From Ephydatia muelleri (Eukaryota; Porifera; Demospongiae; Spongillida; Spongillidae): DNA of 64,000 nt. Within the stretch, counting starts at the first letter, position 1, and each line of letters starts with the position of its first letter. Of this stretch, positions 21,835 to 33,864 are shown piece by piece. A program made the translations under genes and the position numbers. The DNA is taken from the NCBI GenBank assembly GCA_013339895.1, contig JABACO010000004.1, forward strand, positions 4,771,145 through 4,835,144. The letters run 5' to 3'. The notes below the pieces were generated by a model. The model worked only from the letters and a program-made list of their open reading frames with translations. It did no database searches and was not told where the DNA came from.

Positions 21835-22062
21835 CACAATAATATTGTTATTGTATTGGTTGTACTGATATTCAGCAATAAATATATTGCAATATTCCAT
21901 TACAACAATACAATAGATTGCAATACTCCATTATAACATTACAATATATTGCAATATTCCATTGTAACAATACAATATATTGCAATATTCCATTGTAACA
22001 ATACAATATATTGCAATATTCCATTATAACAATACAATATATTGCAATACAATATTGCAATG
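21835..22062 (+). repeat. AT-rich tandem array, about 30-bp unit
   Basis: About six units of ATTGCAATATTCCATTGTAA CAATACAAT type. Confidence 0.9.
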
Positions 22063-22198
22063 TTTTAAACCCACCATGCAGGTCCCATCATTCTATGCAT
22101 TTCACTAGCATCTTACACATTGTGCAGTACCTGCTCTAAAAATGCATGCTTTACACACGATGGTGGTGATTTTCTCAATTGAGTCGAAAAGTGCTTAC

Positions 22199-22328
22199 AC
22201 TACGCCCGTTTTTGTCTGGAACTCTTTTCCGTGCATTTTCGAGTATCGTATGGCCGGCCTCACGTATCTTAGCGGTGGCTATGTTCATTTTCTCGACGTC
22301 CTGACTTCTCTTTAGTTTGGTAAGCGCT
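22199..22328 (-). other. Candidate exon, unrecognised
   Basis: The minus-strand open frame contains KMNIATAKIREAGHTILENA, flanked by a plausible acceptor (CACTGAG) and a donor (CGTAGT|GTAAGC). It lies about 900 bp upstream of the chromodomain fragment on the same strand and could be part of the same broken gene. The family is unknown. Confidence 0.35.
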
Positions 22329-22544
22329 CTCAGTGTCACTATGAATGCTTAGTAATATTTATTTTTGCTTTTTTCCAGCCGTTTCATGTCTACCAGCTGC
22401 TTGAAAAGTGGGCGGTGTTGTGGTGCGCGTCGTTTGAAACATTTTGAAATTTATTTACCACAGCCCTACTGCACAATACAAGATTGATGTGGTTTGACAC
22501 GTATATATATGAGACTAAGTTCAGTCTGATTAAACACCTTTTTG

Positions 22545-22690
22545 TCAACCAATACAATACAATATATTGTTATTGCTAACTACTACAATACAATATATTG
22601 GTATTGTTAACTACTACAATACAATATATTGGTATTGTTAACTACTACAATACAATATATTGTAGACAATATATTGCAATATATTGTATG
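22545..22690 (+). repeat. AT-rich tandem array, about 32-bp unit
   Basis: About four units of ACTACAATACAATATATTGG type. It is related in sequence to the 21835-22062 array. Confidence 0.9.
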
Positions 22691-22859
22691 AACAATACGT
22701 AGGGCTGGGGCCATAGGCACAAATGTCCGTTAAGAACAACTTTTGTTAGGTATTCACCAGGCCGCGTAGCGGTGGTGAGTGAGTGTGGGTCTGGGTACGA
22801 GGCTAATCCTCCAATGCATCGCATAGTTAGGTACTTGGCCGTAACTACCGTCAAAAATT

Positions 22860-23700
22860 GTCTCCCAAAATTGTAACGTAATTTTTGGCTGCCGGAGAGG
22901 ATTGATTTGAGGCGATCGTTTGTTTGCGCTGGTTTCGAGTTTTGTTGTGCTTGCTATATTCTATAAAGGAAGCCCATGGCTTCTTTTAGCATTTGCTATT
23001 CGTTGTATACGGTGAAATGATTCGCAGTAGTAAGTTGTGGGCGTGTCAAAAAGGTATGGTTTGATGGTTATAGAATTTTGTAGGCGCATTGAATGGGTTG
23101 CATGAAATACATATGAAGGCATTAAGGACACCTAGATGCATTACTCATTTAAATATGAGGGCAATCAGACAATGCGCAGGGTGTTGTCTCGAAGCCTCCA
23201 CGAACGGCTTCATATGGTTTAAAGTACGCGATTATCGTGAAAGCTAATAGCTTTTATGACAGTGGGACGTCATACTTATTTGCCCTAATGTTACTAAGAT
23301 ATGTTTCTGACCTCGTAGGTAAAGAGTGTTAACGAGGTGTTCTATATAAAACGCACCTTTTTGTTGCCGTGGGTTCTTTAGCTAGATAATTTTCAGACTC
23401 TGCTGCTTATGTAGTAATAGCGCCTTGCATTTCACGAGATTCTGATTTAGCGCAGTGCTCTTATCAATCAAACCAATTTAATCAAAATTTGTCATGGCAA
23501 TATGCAATGTTAGTTTATTATTCATGTTTTAATACTATGTTTATTAAACTCTATATTTTTATTCAACAGTTCTGTGTGTAGTTGCATGGATAATGAAGAC
23601 TGTTGGGGATTTGAAAGAATTTTGTGGACTATTTAAAAAATGACATTAATGAACGTAATGAGCTGCAAGCACCCATGATACGAAAGGGGCTAGTGTTTAC
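22860..23700. other. Region without recognised genes
   Basis: Intergenic. I see nothing to support. Confidence 0.5.
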
Positions 23701-23704
23701 ATCC

Positions 23705-24624
23705 ACACCAATATAGCATCTCAACGTTTAGAAAATACAAGAAGTATCATTGCATCAATTCTTGAGCACTCTGCTGGAAGCAGTGTCACCACTACACCTG
23801 ATATGTTGCGGTGGGCAGTACGTCATATTATTAAAAAAATCTTACAAGATGTTGGGCTGAAGTAGAGGTGTTTCTCAATGAGCAGTTATAGTGTCTATTG
23901 ACACAGCTGAGGATGTAGTTGTTCTATTACCAGTTTTGAATACAGAGATAAATGTAATGTGCGATCCACCTTTACTTCATGTATTCCATAACACATGTGT
24001 GTAATGTGATTAACGCAATTCTTTTTGAATTGGCGGGTACAACTGTTGATAGTCTTCCTCATAATAGTACAGTATCTCAATGTGTATATGAATTAGGAAT
24101 TATCAGTGATATTCAGGTAAGTGAAGTAATGTATGCAAATGAAAATCTCACTCTTTCATGGGACTCAACAGTTGATGGGACACACATCAATGAACTCCAT
24201 ATCAGTGTGCACACTGTGCCACTAACTTCGTATGTACTGCAATTAGGTGCTATAGCCTCTGGTCGAACAGAAGACTATGTTTCTCATATCAGTGTTAGCT
24301 TGACTCATATGATTTTCGTATTTGCAAAATTTAAAAATCTTCCATTTTTAGATGTAAGGTCAACAATACTTAAGCATTTGAAAAATACTTTAACCGATAG
24401 AGTTGCTGTTAATCATTGTGTGGTACAACATCTGCAGTTACAAAAATGGATGTTGAGTTGCTTGAATTAGATTGTAATATTCACCCTCTTGATGGATGGC
24501 AAAGAAGTGTACAAGAACTAAGTTGTAAATTTAATTTATGGAATCACAAAAATGAGATATAAACAAGGCAAAGATGATCCCTGCGCAGGGTTTAAGCATT
24601 TCTTGCATCAGGAAGGTATTAAAC
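23705..24624 (+). pseudogene. Decayed ORF of an unrecognised repetitive family, interrupted by a transposon
   Basis: The best piece (about 23979-24470) includes ELAGTTVDSLPHNSTVSQ, LTLSWDSTVDGTHINELHIS and DRVAVNHCVVQHLQL. Further pieces in other frames read LLELDCNIHPLDG and YGITKMRYKQGKDDP. Upstream fragments (about 23760-23860) are also in shifted frames. At least three frame changes show decay. From memory, similar proteins recur in cnidarian and fish genomes as uncharacterised multi-copy ORFs, which suggests a transposable-element origin. That is recollection, not a search result. The ORF breaks exactly where transposon copy B begins (24625). Confidence 0.45.
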
Positions 24625-25292
24625 CATAGATTAAAGAATACCTGGATACGAAACGCGTCACGTGATCCATTGAATTGTCAATTGTAGGCGGCGAACTCTT
24701 TGAAGCTAAGTGTGTTTCGATTAACCCTTTTGTACCGTACGCTTTTTCCCCAACTTTCACTGCTGTTCAACACAAACTTCGATATTTTCGGCAATATTCG
24801 TACTCCCACTGGTCTTACTTTCCAGGTTAGTAAGTACTGTTCACGCAATTCACTAAGCACACTCTATGTAGGTACCTGTATGTACCATTTCTGCCTCTTC
24901 GGAACATACATCTCAACTTAGAGAAGCTTCCAACCATTCATTTCTATAAGCAAATAAGTGTATTATTCCCTCTGTGGAACGAACGTATATACGTTGTAAG
25001 GGGCCTCAACATGTGGGTACAACTGCTTTGTGAACAGGTTGTGGACCCATCTTGTTTCGGAACATAGTGTGTGAACTAGACTCACGCAACAAAGTCCAAT
25101 TTTGCTTATAACTGTTAAGAAAGAGTTGTTGTGTGGAACGCATACTGTCAAAGGTGTACCAACGTTACACGTTATGTACAAATGTCTTATAGTTTGTGGG
25201 TTATTTTAATTTAACCGTCCGCGGACCGATATGTGTTTCGGTACATCTCGTGCACGGTAAGTGCAAGCTAGAAAGCATTTAGACACATCTAA
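24625..25292 (-). mobile_element. Truncated copy B of the 7-bp-TSD TIR transposon, reverse orientation
   Basis: This is the reverse complement of 10868-11536 with few differences. Its left TIR (24625-24656) is intact. The other end stops at AGACACATCTAAG, corresponding to 10868, so about 197 bp including the second TIR are missing. The flank at the intact end is GGTATTAAAC and no matching target duplication is seen beyond 25292. Confidence 0.88.
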
Positions 25293-25634
25293 GCAGTTAC
25301 TATGATCAATTGTAGGGAACGCACATACAGTGATTAAAGTTGTATCTAATGTTTTTATACTTTTATACTTTCTTCACTTGTTTTGCGTTATGTGAGAACC
25401 ACTGATAGCTGATATTTTAAAAAGTGAAATGCAGTATATTGTATTTATGTACATTAGCATGGCGTGCATGCACAGTATCAAAATAAGGTGGCAGACACTC
25501 CTTTAATTCAGATGCCACGTAATACAAGTTTATGCAGCAAGAAAAAGAGTGCCAAGAAAGCCAAATTGCAGCTGAGTGTAAGGTGTTCACTGCTCACTTT
25601 CAGACCTCTATGTAACTGAAATGCTCTGTAATTT

Positions 25635-26343
25635 ATAGTCTTGCAGCACAGAGACAACAACTCTAGAAGATTTGGCTGCATCAATACCACCACTTGCAGG
25701 AGGTTGGAGCAACGAAACTACACAAACTGATGTGCAGATAGTTCTGTGCAAGCTGAACTGCCCAGTACCACCATCTACAGTTGCACCATTCATTTCACAT
25801 TCCATAATTGTGAATGCAGACCTAACATGGAAAGTGCATATACAAAGCAGACAGATGAACAGGAAAAAATAATACTGTTTAGCATATCAGAAGCAAAAAC
25901 AATGCGTGCACAGCTTAAAAAACGTGAAGAGAATATCGCCAAAATCCAAGGTCAACTTGTTATAGAAAAAGACAAAAAAAAGATTCAAGTTACAGAAGGA
26001 GGCTGGAAATAAAGTACTTACTAACAATGCTGAGTTGTCTGAAGTTCTCCCAGAACTTAGCATTGAGCAAGCAGAAACTGCTAGAAATGTAATATCTAAT
26101 ATGTTTATACTTAATGGCAATTACATTGAACACTTATGGTTTACTGAGCAAATACAAAATATTTTGTATCATGGACACATTATTTCAGTGAAAAGTACTG
26201 GCAAAGTTCCAAAAGCCACCATCTGTTACTGGACACAGGAAGACATCGAGGAAGAAGGGGAAGATGAAAAAATATGCATATTACAGCTGCTTACTGACTA
26301 TGTTACTGGAGATATGATTTTTGTTGATTTTCCTGACATGTGA
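25635..26343 (+). pseudogene. Decayed ORFs, unrecognised
   Basis: Three same-strand pieces look coding. About 25672-25872 reads SIPPLAGGWSNETTQTDVQI. 25902-26012 is lysine-rich and coiled-coil-like. 26035-26343 reads QAETARNVISNMFILNGNYI and ends at TGA. They are in different frames or separated by stops. They may be exons or parts of a mobile-element ORF. No domain is recognised. Confidence 0.35.
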
Positions 26344-26966
26344 AATGCCTTTTTCATTGAATGTTTTTCCGAGAACATGATATATATATACACTCACTCT
26401 TGGCTATATATTTCTATATCGCTACCATGAGCAGCCTGCATATTTGGCATGATTTTATGCATAATATCGTAGTACCTTCTAAAAATAGCATGTTTAGTAA
26501 GATCAGTGTAGCGAATACAAGTTAAACCGACACACATTTTTTTAGCGCGGTCATTCAATTCCATACATTCAAAAGTACCGCTTTATGCTGCCGTATTGAC
26601 CGAATGAAAAAAAGATGATATGATAATTAATATACCGTTGGAGTGCACATTTTTTACTCTTTTTAGAACCATGCGATTTGTTGCAAAATATCAATTTGAA
26701 AAAAATATCCAAGTACCTAACATAGTGGCAGTTCATAAATTACGTCACGCTATTTTTGACCATTTTGCCCCCCCTGGTCATACGATGTCCCATACTGATG
26801 TATGCTTAATGTACACTGACTGGCTGATTCCCCCCTCCCTCCTTCAACGTGACGTCATTTATGAACAGCCCCATAGTGCGCTTTTGTAAGAACTAATAAG
26901 TAAAATTACGTAATTACAATCATTTTCCTGCAGCTGCGGACGGCTGGTAATCCAAATTTCTCAGAA

Positions 26967-28611
26967 ATGTCCTCCTCCGTTTGTGAGATTTCGGAGAGTA
27001 GCATCATTGATGATCTCGGAGGACTGGCAACAAATTGCAACGACCCTTTCTGCTGTAGCGGGGAATTAGACGAACCAGCAAAGGTCGCGTACAACAACAA
27101 GGGGCTGTGGAATGCCGCTACGTTTCCCAGCGACAACGATGAGGCCATGCTCAGCGGATTAATGGAAGCGAGCTCTGCTGCCAGTTTTGGTGTTGGCGGT
27201 GAAACTGTAACAGACGTCACTTACCGAGATGCTCGCAAATTAGAACCGGAAAATTTCTTAACAAGTATTCATCTCAGTAGCACGTCAATTTTGCCTCTTC
27301 TTTTAAAAGCCCTCGGGCCCAACCTCGGCTCTATAAGAACACAGCTGCATAAGTTGAACATCTACGGGCCTGGTGGACACTTCAAACCTCACGTGGATAC
27401 TCCTAGATCTGCAGACATGTTTGGCAGTTTGGTGGTGTGCCTACCCACTCGCTTCACTGGTGGTAGTCTGGTTCTTCGTCATCGTAAACAGGAGGTTATA
27501 TATGATTGGTCCTCTACACCTGACCATCCAGCTAGGACCATCAAGTGGGCAGCATTCTTTAGCAACATTGAACATGAGATTCTTCCTGTTACCAGTGGTC
27601 ATCGTGTGACTTTGACCTATAACCTTTATCGAGAGGGTTCAGAAATGCTGAGGCCCGCATTGACTTCTCCCGAAATTACTGCTTTCAAGAAATGCTTCAT
27701 TGAAGCGCTTAGCAATCCACATTTCATGAGGACGGGAGGCATTCTAGGATTTCGCTGCCAACGCTCGTACATACTTCAGAGCCTCAATGATGAGGAGCTG
27801 CTTCCATCGATGCTGAAAGGAGCCGACTACAGTATATTTGTGGAAGTCAAATCGCTAGGAATTTGTGTAGCTGTGAAACCATATGTGAGGTACGCACGTT
27901 TAATTCCGTAATGCTGATATGTTTATTCAAGCATGATTTAGCTTTACTCTTATTCCTTTCAGAAATTGTGAAATGGATCAGTGCTATATACTGAACTCAT
28001 TCAGGACATTTCGATCTCATTTAGGACAGTATGATGAGGGTGAAGCCAATGATGATTTCACCATGGGACGTGCAGTATATGACCTGTTCGGTCGCTGTGT
28101 TATTAGGGATCTCAAGGTCAGATGGTGCCAGCCCATCATAAATTATTCTTCCATGTGGGAGCCAGCAGGAGCTGTGGTGACGTACGGGAACGAAGCATCT
28201 GTAGGATGCTTCTACCAGGCTGCAGCAATATATGTTGGGATACCCAAGTGGGGGAAGCATCGTCAGATAATTGCAGGCATGTGTGATGGAGATCGGCAAA
28301 ATATGGAGGAAGAGGTCAAGGAGGATGAAGGTACCGCTGGTAGTGAGAAAGTGTCAAGGGTGAGTGAAGGGGGCAGCAATGGACATAGTGATGATGACGA
28401 TATAAACAAAGGCAGTGACAGTGATAATGATGAAGAGGTAGTGCAAGAGAAGAGTGGTGGAGAAGAGCATGCATGTTCGGATGGAGAGAATAATGGACAT
28501 GGTGATCTCTTTGACTATCTGATGCAGTTTCTGGCTACAGACCACAGTAGTGAAGATAAGGATAATGAAATAGTTTTCATGAAGATATTTGGACAGAAAT
28601 GTGACTACTGA
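26967..28611 (+). CDS. 2-oxoglutarate/Fe(II)-dependent oxygenase (prolyl 4-hydroxylase-like fold), two exons
   Basis: Joining 26967-27889 and 27963-28611 gives 523 residues. The 73-bp intron has GTACGC at its 5' end and TTCCTTTCAG at its 3' end, and the split AG|A codon preserves the frame. The double-stranded beta-helix core carries the metal triad H142, D144 (PHVDTPRS) and H203 (IEHEILP) and the 2-oxoglutarate-binding R213 (GHRVTLTYNL). Such enzymes hydroxylate protein or other substrates using O2 and 2-oxoglutarate. The substrate here is unknown. The C-terminal third is rich in Asp/Glu/Ser (about residues 410-500). The start was chosen as the first ATG of the open frame. An alternative donor, GTGAGG at 27885, would break the frame. 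Confidence 0.88.
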
Positions 28612-29460
28612 ACTATAAACATTACATGCATTTGTGTATCATAGACAGGCTGTGCACGCATCAACATGTACATGCAGGTGTACACTTCATTGCTCAGTCA
28701 TACTGTAAATATGAAGCGATGCATATAGGGTGGATAAAACTTGCTTTAGGAGTGCATTCAAAGTAATAACAAACATCCTGTAAAGTTATAAACAAATGTA
28801 ATGGTGCACATTTATGTAGAAGGATGACTGTATGATCGAGATGAGGATAGCATGTAAGGAGAATATACTGTTAATAACAGTCATATTTTACATATCTCCT
28901 ATGTATTTTCTATAAGTACATAGAGACCTAATCATATCTATTTTTCAATGATGGCTGATAGTCACACCATTACGTAGTGGTGAAGGTGGACCAGGTAGTT
29001 GTAAGGTGGACTAGGTGACATGGTGGTGATAATATATGGTAGTCATTGTTCTCCCACTGTCAGTTTCTTGGTATTTCACATAAAATATGCTCGCATTTAC
29101 CTGTCAAACTAAAAGTATTTTTTTCTGAAGCAAGTGTGGTTGCTGGTGCAACAGGTAATGATCCTATCTGCTTAGAACTCATTTGATGCTTGCATGGGGC
29201 AGAACAGAGCACAGGTCAGTTCTTTCCCAACCAGCATTTCAACTTGCAGCACTAGCCAATTCAACTGAAGATAACATGCTCAATTATGTTAATGGTAGAC
29301 TCAGCCTGCTCTTACTTTGAGCCTATGCTTGCGTTTTCTTGCATTGGCAAAACAATGCATTCATTTATAAGTTCTACAAAATAAAAGAAGCAATCTACTT
29401 TCTCTCGCCTAACTTCTCACCTAGCCATCATCACCTCTTCCCACAAAGGTAGAGCCTTAT
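28612..29460. other. 3' flank of the oxygenase gene, no further gene seen
   Basis: AT-rich sequence downstream of the stop codon. It probably includes the 3' UTR. I see no coding segment or repeat that I can support. Confidence 0.5.
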
Positions 29461-29539
29461 TGGCAAGATGTGCTCCCTCTCTAGGCCTCCTGGATATCCT
29501 TTGAGTATTTCTATGTATTGTATGTATTCATTATTGCTT

Positions 29540-30015
29540 TACTATCCCCAGTTCAACTTGGGTATGGTACTCCTTTGGGTGCAGAAGCTGCTGCCCACTC
29601 TGCTAGACGTTACCTTGCTAACCTCCATCCAGATCATGTCATCGTCAAGCTAGATTTCAAGAATGCATTTAACAGCATAAGGAGGGATAAAATGCTTGAG
29701 CTACACACCCCAGAGCTATTCCCCTTTATCTACTCCTGCTATTCAGCCTCTTCTCCCTCTATTTTCACGACACCATCATAATCATTGCAGAAGGGGTACA
29801 ACAAGGTGACCCTCTTGGTCCTTTGTTGTTCTGCCTTGTTATCTTTCCCTTGACACAGATGTGAGTTTCGTATAATCTACCTCGATGATGTAACCGTAGG
29901 TGGCAATGAGGCAGATGTATGTGATGATTTTAAGATGATTGAAAGAGAAGCAGCTGTGGTTGGTCTGGAGCTTAACCATCACAAATCAGAACTTATCTGT
30001 GCAGATCAAGCTGGT
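29540..30015 (+). pseudogene. Non-LTR retrotransposon reverse transcriptase fragment
   Basis: Pieces in two frames read VIVKLDFKNAFNSIRRDKML (RT motif with catalytic Asp), EGVQQGDPLGPLLFC (motif B) and IIYLDDVTVGGN (the catalytic YLDD box), then GLELNHHKSELIC. These are the ordered motifs of a non-LTR (LINE-type) reverse transcriptase. A frameshift lies between the first two. The reading ends abruptly at about 30015, where the second 18 kb copy begins, so the duplication junction cuts the element. Confidence 0.82.
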
Positions 30016-30711
30016 CTTGTATATGTATTTAAAAAAAATGACTTGAGGTGATAGTTATAAATATCTTGCAGAAATTATAAATGATGCTTATTAATTTTTC
30101 AAATGAGGCCAGGAAAACGAGCAAGGGTGTTACACAAGTAGGGCCATAGCAGAAGTTGTGCAAGTTTACTAAATTATTTTAATGAATTAATGGTTGGGTT
30201 ATGTAATTAGTATACATAGCCACAGGGACAGTGTGTGTGTGTGTACTTCGCCTGTGTGCGCCGTATGTGAATGTACTGAAATTGAAATAGAAGGTGAAAA
30301 GAACATTAATTATTCCAACATGAAAGTGGAACAGGCAGAAAGAGTACAGGAAGCAGTAACAGGATGTGTACCGGTAATATAACATCATGTCGACCAATGT
30401 AAGCACATCCAAGTTCTGTAGAATCTATGAATAGGAGGGGAATGGAGGGAGTGAGGGTTAAATAAGTTAACAAAACATAGTATAAATAGTTATTCAGAAT
30501 TCATAAGAAATATTTCACAGGGTGTGTCTCTAAAGCTTAACAATACACTTTTCTGTCGTTTGTACGGAGTTAAATTAGACAGAAACTAAGCTCCCTCCCA
30601 AGGCAATTGGTTGGACAGCACGTGGCGGCCACGTGGGTGGGGTATTAATAGAGTTGAAGGGTCGTAACAGTCATTCTAAGTGTGAGTGCACCACTCGTAA
30701 CTTACTAGAGG

Positions 30712-31551
30712 ATGAGCAGTAGCAGTAACAACTCGTCAAAGAGTGCCGCGGGTACCTGCTCAACGGACACCACCGGTACCAGCAGGCCTACAAATGACCC
30801 CATCACCCAAATCCTGCAAGGGTTGCATTTTATGCAGAACGAACTTCAGAGCGTTAGGCGAGGCCTAGAAGAGGCAGCCCAGGTTTTGCGCCAGAACCAG
30901 GAAGAACTCCAAAGTGTGCGCCAAGGGCAGGAAGAGACGGCTCGGATGGTGAGAGAAAGCCAAATGGAGTCCGCACAGACCATACGAAAAGGAAAGAAGC
31001 CCGCTAACGGCTTACACCTTCAGAAAGAAGGGTAACGAGATTCAGTCGACATTCATCGACCAGGTGGTGGAGCAAGTGGTGTCGGCAGCGTGTCGTATCG
31101 GGAGGGTCAAGGTTGCTGAAGAGCGGGGGTCGGAGCGTTTGAAGAAAGCGAAGGAAGATCTGGACGAAGGTATGAAAATTCTCTCCTGCAGGCAAAGAAT
31201 GATCAAGTTTGCCGACCGATTGGAGGTGGGCTGGGCCGTGGTGGAGGAGTACGAGGACAGATGCCTTGGCATCCAACTCAGAGGATGAAGCATCCAACTC
31301 AGAGATGGAAGAGGCAGTGAGGGAGGCAGATAGAAAGGTGGCCAAGAAGCGCAAGCTTCGTGACAGCAAAGAGGCGGCCAGAAAGGAGGCAGAGTGGCAT
31401 GAACTACCGTCCAGCTTTTCGCAACAACAAAGCCCCCCTTCGCCCCTAAGATAAACTGCGGGTATGGTGCCGAAGCCCTTGGGGACATGCTTCCATTGTG
31501 GCGAGCTGGGCCACTTTAGGAGAGAGTGTCGTTGGCCAGTGTGCTGTATCC
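30712..31551 (+). pseudogene. gag-like protein of YR element, copy 2
   Basis: The N-terminal part is intact here from ATG 30712 (the T-run that is short in copy 1 is full length), but frame changes near 31008 and 31258 break the middle. The zinc knuckle at about 31490-31540 survives as CFHCGELGHFRRECRW. Different lesions in the two copies show continued decay after duplication. Confidence 0.7.
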
Positions 31552-31590
31552 AGTTGATCATGTTAATCCTTTGATCAGTGATGAGAGCAC

Positions 31591-33298
31591 GTGTTGTGGG
31601 TGCTCGGAGGTTGGAATGTGTCACCTAATGGAGTGGAAACTGTGGGGGAGGTAACACCTTCCTTTGGCACCTGTGGATATGTGGAAGGGTGTGGCAAATG
31701 TTGGGAGGTTCAGGATGGGGACACAGGTACAGTGTCTGTTAGGAGAAGGTTGAGTAGTTGTGTAACATTCTGGGAACAAGAGCTCCATGCACCTCCATGG
31801 GTATTGGATACAGTTAGGAATGGGTATGTCCTCCCTTTTTATTTGTTATCTACACCCTATTCCCGGCCTAACCAGCATACAGCGCGTATTGAGAGAGAAT
31901 TTGTTGACAAGGCAGTGTATGAATTGTTAAAGGGAGGATATAGTGAGAGTGCAGAGTCCTCTCCTGTGGTATGTCCCTGTGGTAGTCGCTAATGGGGTGG
32001 GCAAGAAGCGGCTGGTAGTGAATCTGAGACATGTTAATGGATTCCTCTGGAAACAAAAGTTCAAGTATGAAGACCTGTGTGTGGCAATGATATTGTTTGA
32101 GGCAAGGTGAGTGGCTGTGTTCATTTGATCTTAAGTCAGGATATCACCATGTTGATGTGGCCAAGCACCATTGTAAGTACTTGGGGTTCGAATGGGGGAG
32201 AAATTTTTACACATTTGTAGCGTTACCATTTGGGTTGTCTTCTGCACCATATGTTTTCACTAAGATGATGCGTCCTTTGGTGCGTTTATGGTGTAGTAAG
32301 GGCCTTAAGGCTATTGTCTATCTGGTTGATGGTATTGTTGCCTCACAGAACGAGAGAAGTGCAAATGCAGCTAGTGCATTGGTAAGGGACACCTTAAGTA
32401 GAGCGGGCTGGGTTTGTAATGAGGAAAAGTCAGTTTGGGTGCCAACCCACAGGCTCTGCTGGCTTGGGTTTACCTTGGATTTAGAAAAAGGTAGCATTTC
32501 AGTACCGGAGGGAAAGGTTAGGGCCTTGCAGCACAGGCTTAAAGTGGCAGCTAAACAGTCAAGCCTGGTGGCTAGGGATATAGCTAGCCTGATAGGCAGA
32601 ATTGTATCCATGGGTTTAGCATTGGGCCTAGTGGCCAGGTTCATGACGCGAGCATTGTTTGGCCTGTTGGCCATATTGCACAGGGGAACTGGCTGCCTGA
32701 TGAAGCTGTGCAGAGCTCCACATGGAGGAAGTTAGTGGCAGTGGGGAGGGTGCTGGAATCCGTAGCACACAAGCTCAGTAACTTGAGGGTACGTTGGTTC
32801 ACTGACAATCAGAATGTGGTGCGCATTCTGCAAGTGGGTAGTGCTAAGCCACACATACAGGTTGAGGCTTTGAGGGTGTTTAAGGCATGTATCTGTTACA
32901 ACATCCATCTTGAGCCAGAATGGATACCCAGAGACAGAAATCAACTTGCAGACAATTACAGTCATATTGTAGATTATGATGACTGGCATATAGACCCCTC
33001 AGTGTTTGCAGAGTTGGATGCTTTGTGGGTCCCATATTCAGTGGATAGGTTTGCATCATCATATAACAAACAAGTAGAGAGGTTCAACTCTCATTTTGCA
33101 TTCCCTGGGTCAGAGGCTGTAGATGCATTCACTGTAGACTGGCATGGGGAGAGCAACTGGTGGGGTCCACCTCCCATACCAAGGGTTATTAGGCATGCTG
33201 AGACATGTAAAGCTCAGGGGACACTGGTGCATTCCAACGATAGAAGATTTGTGCAGATGCAAGACAAGGAGTGCCAAGCTTCCCAGTGCATGGTGCTT
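31591..33298 (+). pseudogene. pol region of YR element, copy 2, with internal deletion
   Basis: As copy 1, but about 187 bp corresponding to 3702-3890 are missing at 32670. This removes the start of RNase H, including the SDAS aspartate, and shifts the frame. RT motif FDLKSGYHH and the altered YLVDG box (Val codon 32335-32337) are present. Confidence 0.8.
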
Positions 33299-33864
33299 CA
33301 TCTGGTGCTGTACATGCAGCACCTCAGTGAGGAGCCTCATCTGGTGCTGTACAAGCAAGCACCTCAGTGAGCAGCCTCATCTGGTGCTGTACATGCAGCC
33401 ACCTCAGTGAGGAGCTTCATCTGGTGCTGTACATGCAGCACCTCAGTGAGGAGCTTCATCTGGTGCTGTACATGCAGCACCTCAGTGAGGAGCTTCATCT
33501 GGTGCTGTACATGGAACAGCACCTCAGTGAGCAGCCTCATCTGGTGCTGTACATGGCACAGCACCTCAGTGAGGAGCTTCATCTGGTGCTGTACATGGCA
33601 CAGCACCTCAGTGAGGAGCTTCATCTGGTGCTGTACATGCAGCACCTCAGTGAGGAGCTTCATCTGGTGCTGTACATGGCACAGCACCTCAGTGAGCAGC
33701 CTCATCTGGTGCTGTACATGGCACAGCACCTCAGTGAGGAGCTTCATCTGGTGCTGTACATGCAGCACCTCAGTGAGGAGCCTCATCTGGTGCTGTACAT
33801 GCAGCACCTCAGTGAGGAGCTTCATCTGGTGCTGTACATGGAACAGCACCTCAGTGAGGAGCCT
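33299..33864 (+). repeat. Minisatellite inside YR element copy 2, about 14 units
   Basis: The same 39/42-bp unit as at 4523-5008, with about two extra units near the left end. Single-base changes there (ACAAGCAAGCACC, ATGCAGCCACC) break the through-reading frame. Several units read CAGTGAGCAG in place of CAGTGAGGAG. Confidence 0.92.

Noticed and set aside
25902..26012. Lysine-rich coiled coil as a stand-alone gene
   Set aside because: Short, and flanked by same-strand fragments in other frames. More likely part of a decayed larger ORF.
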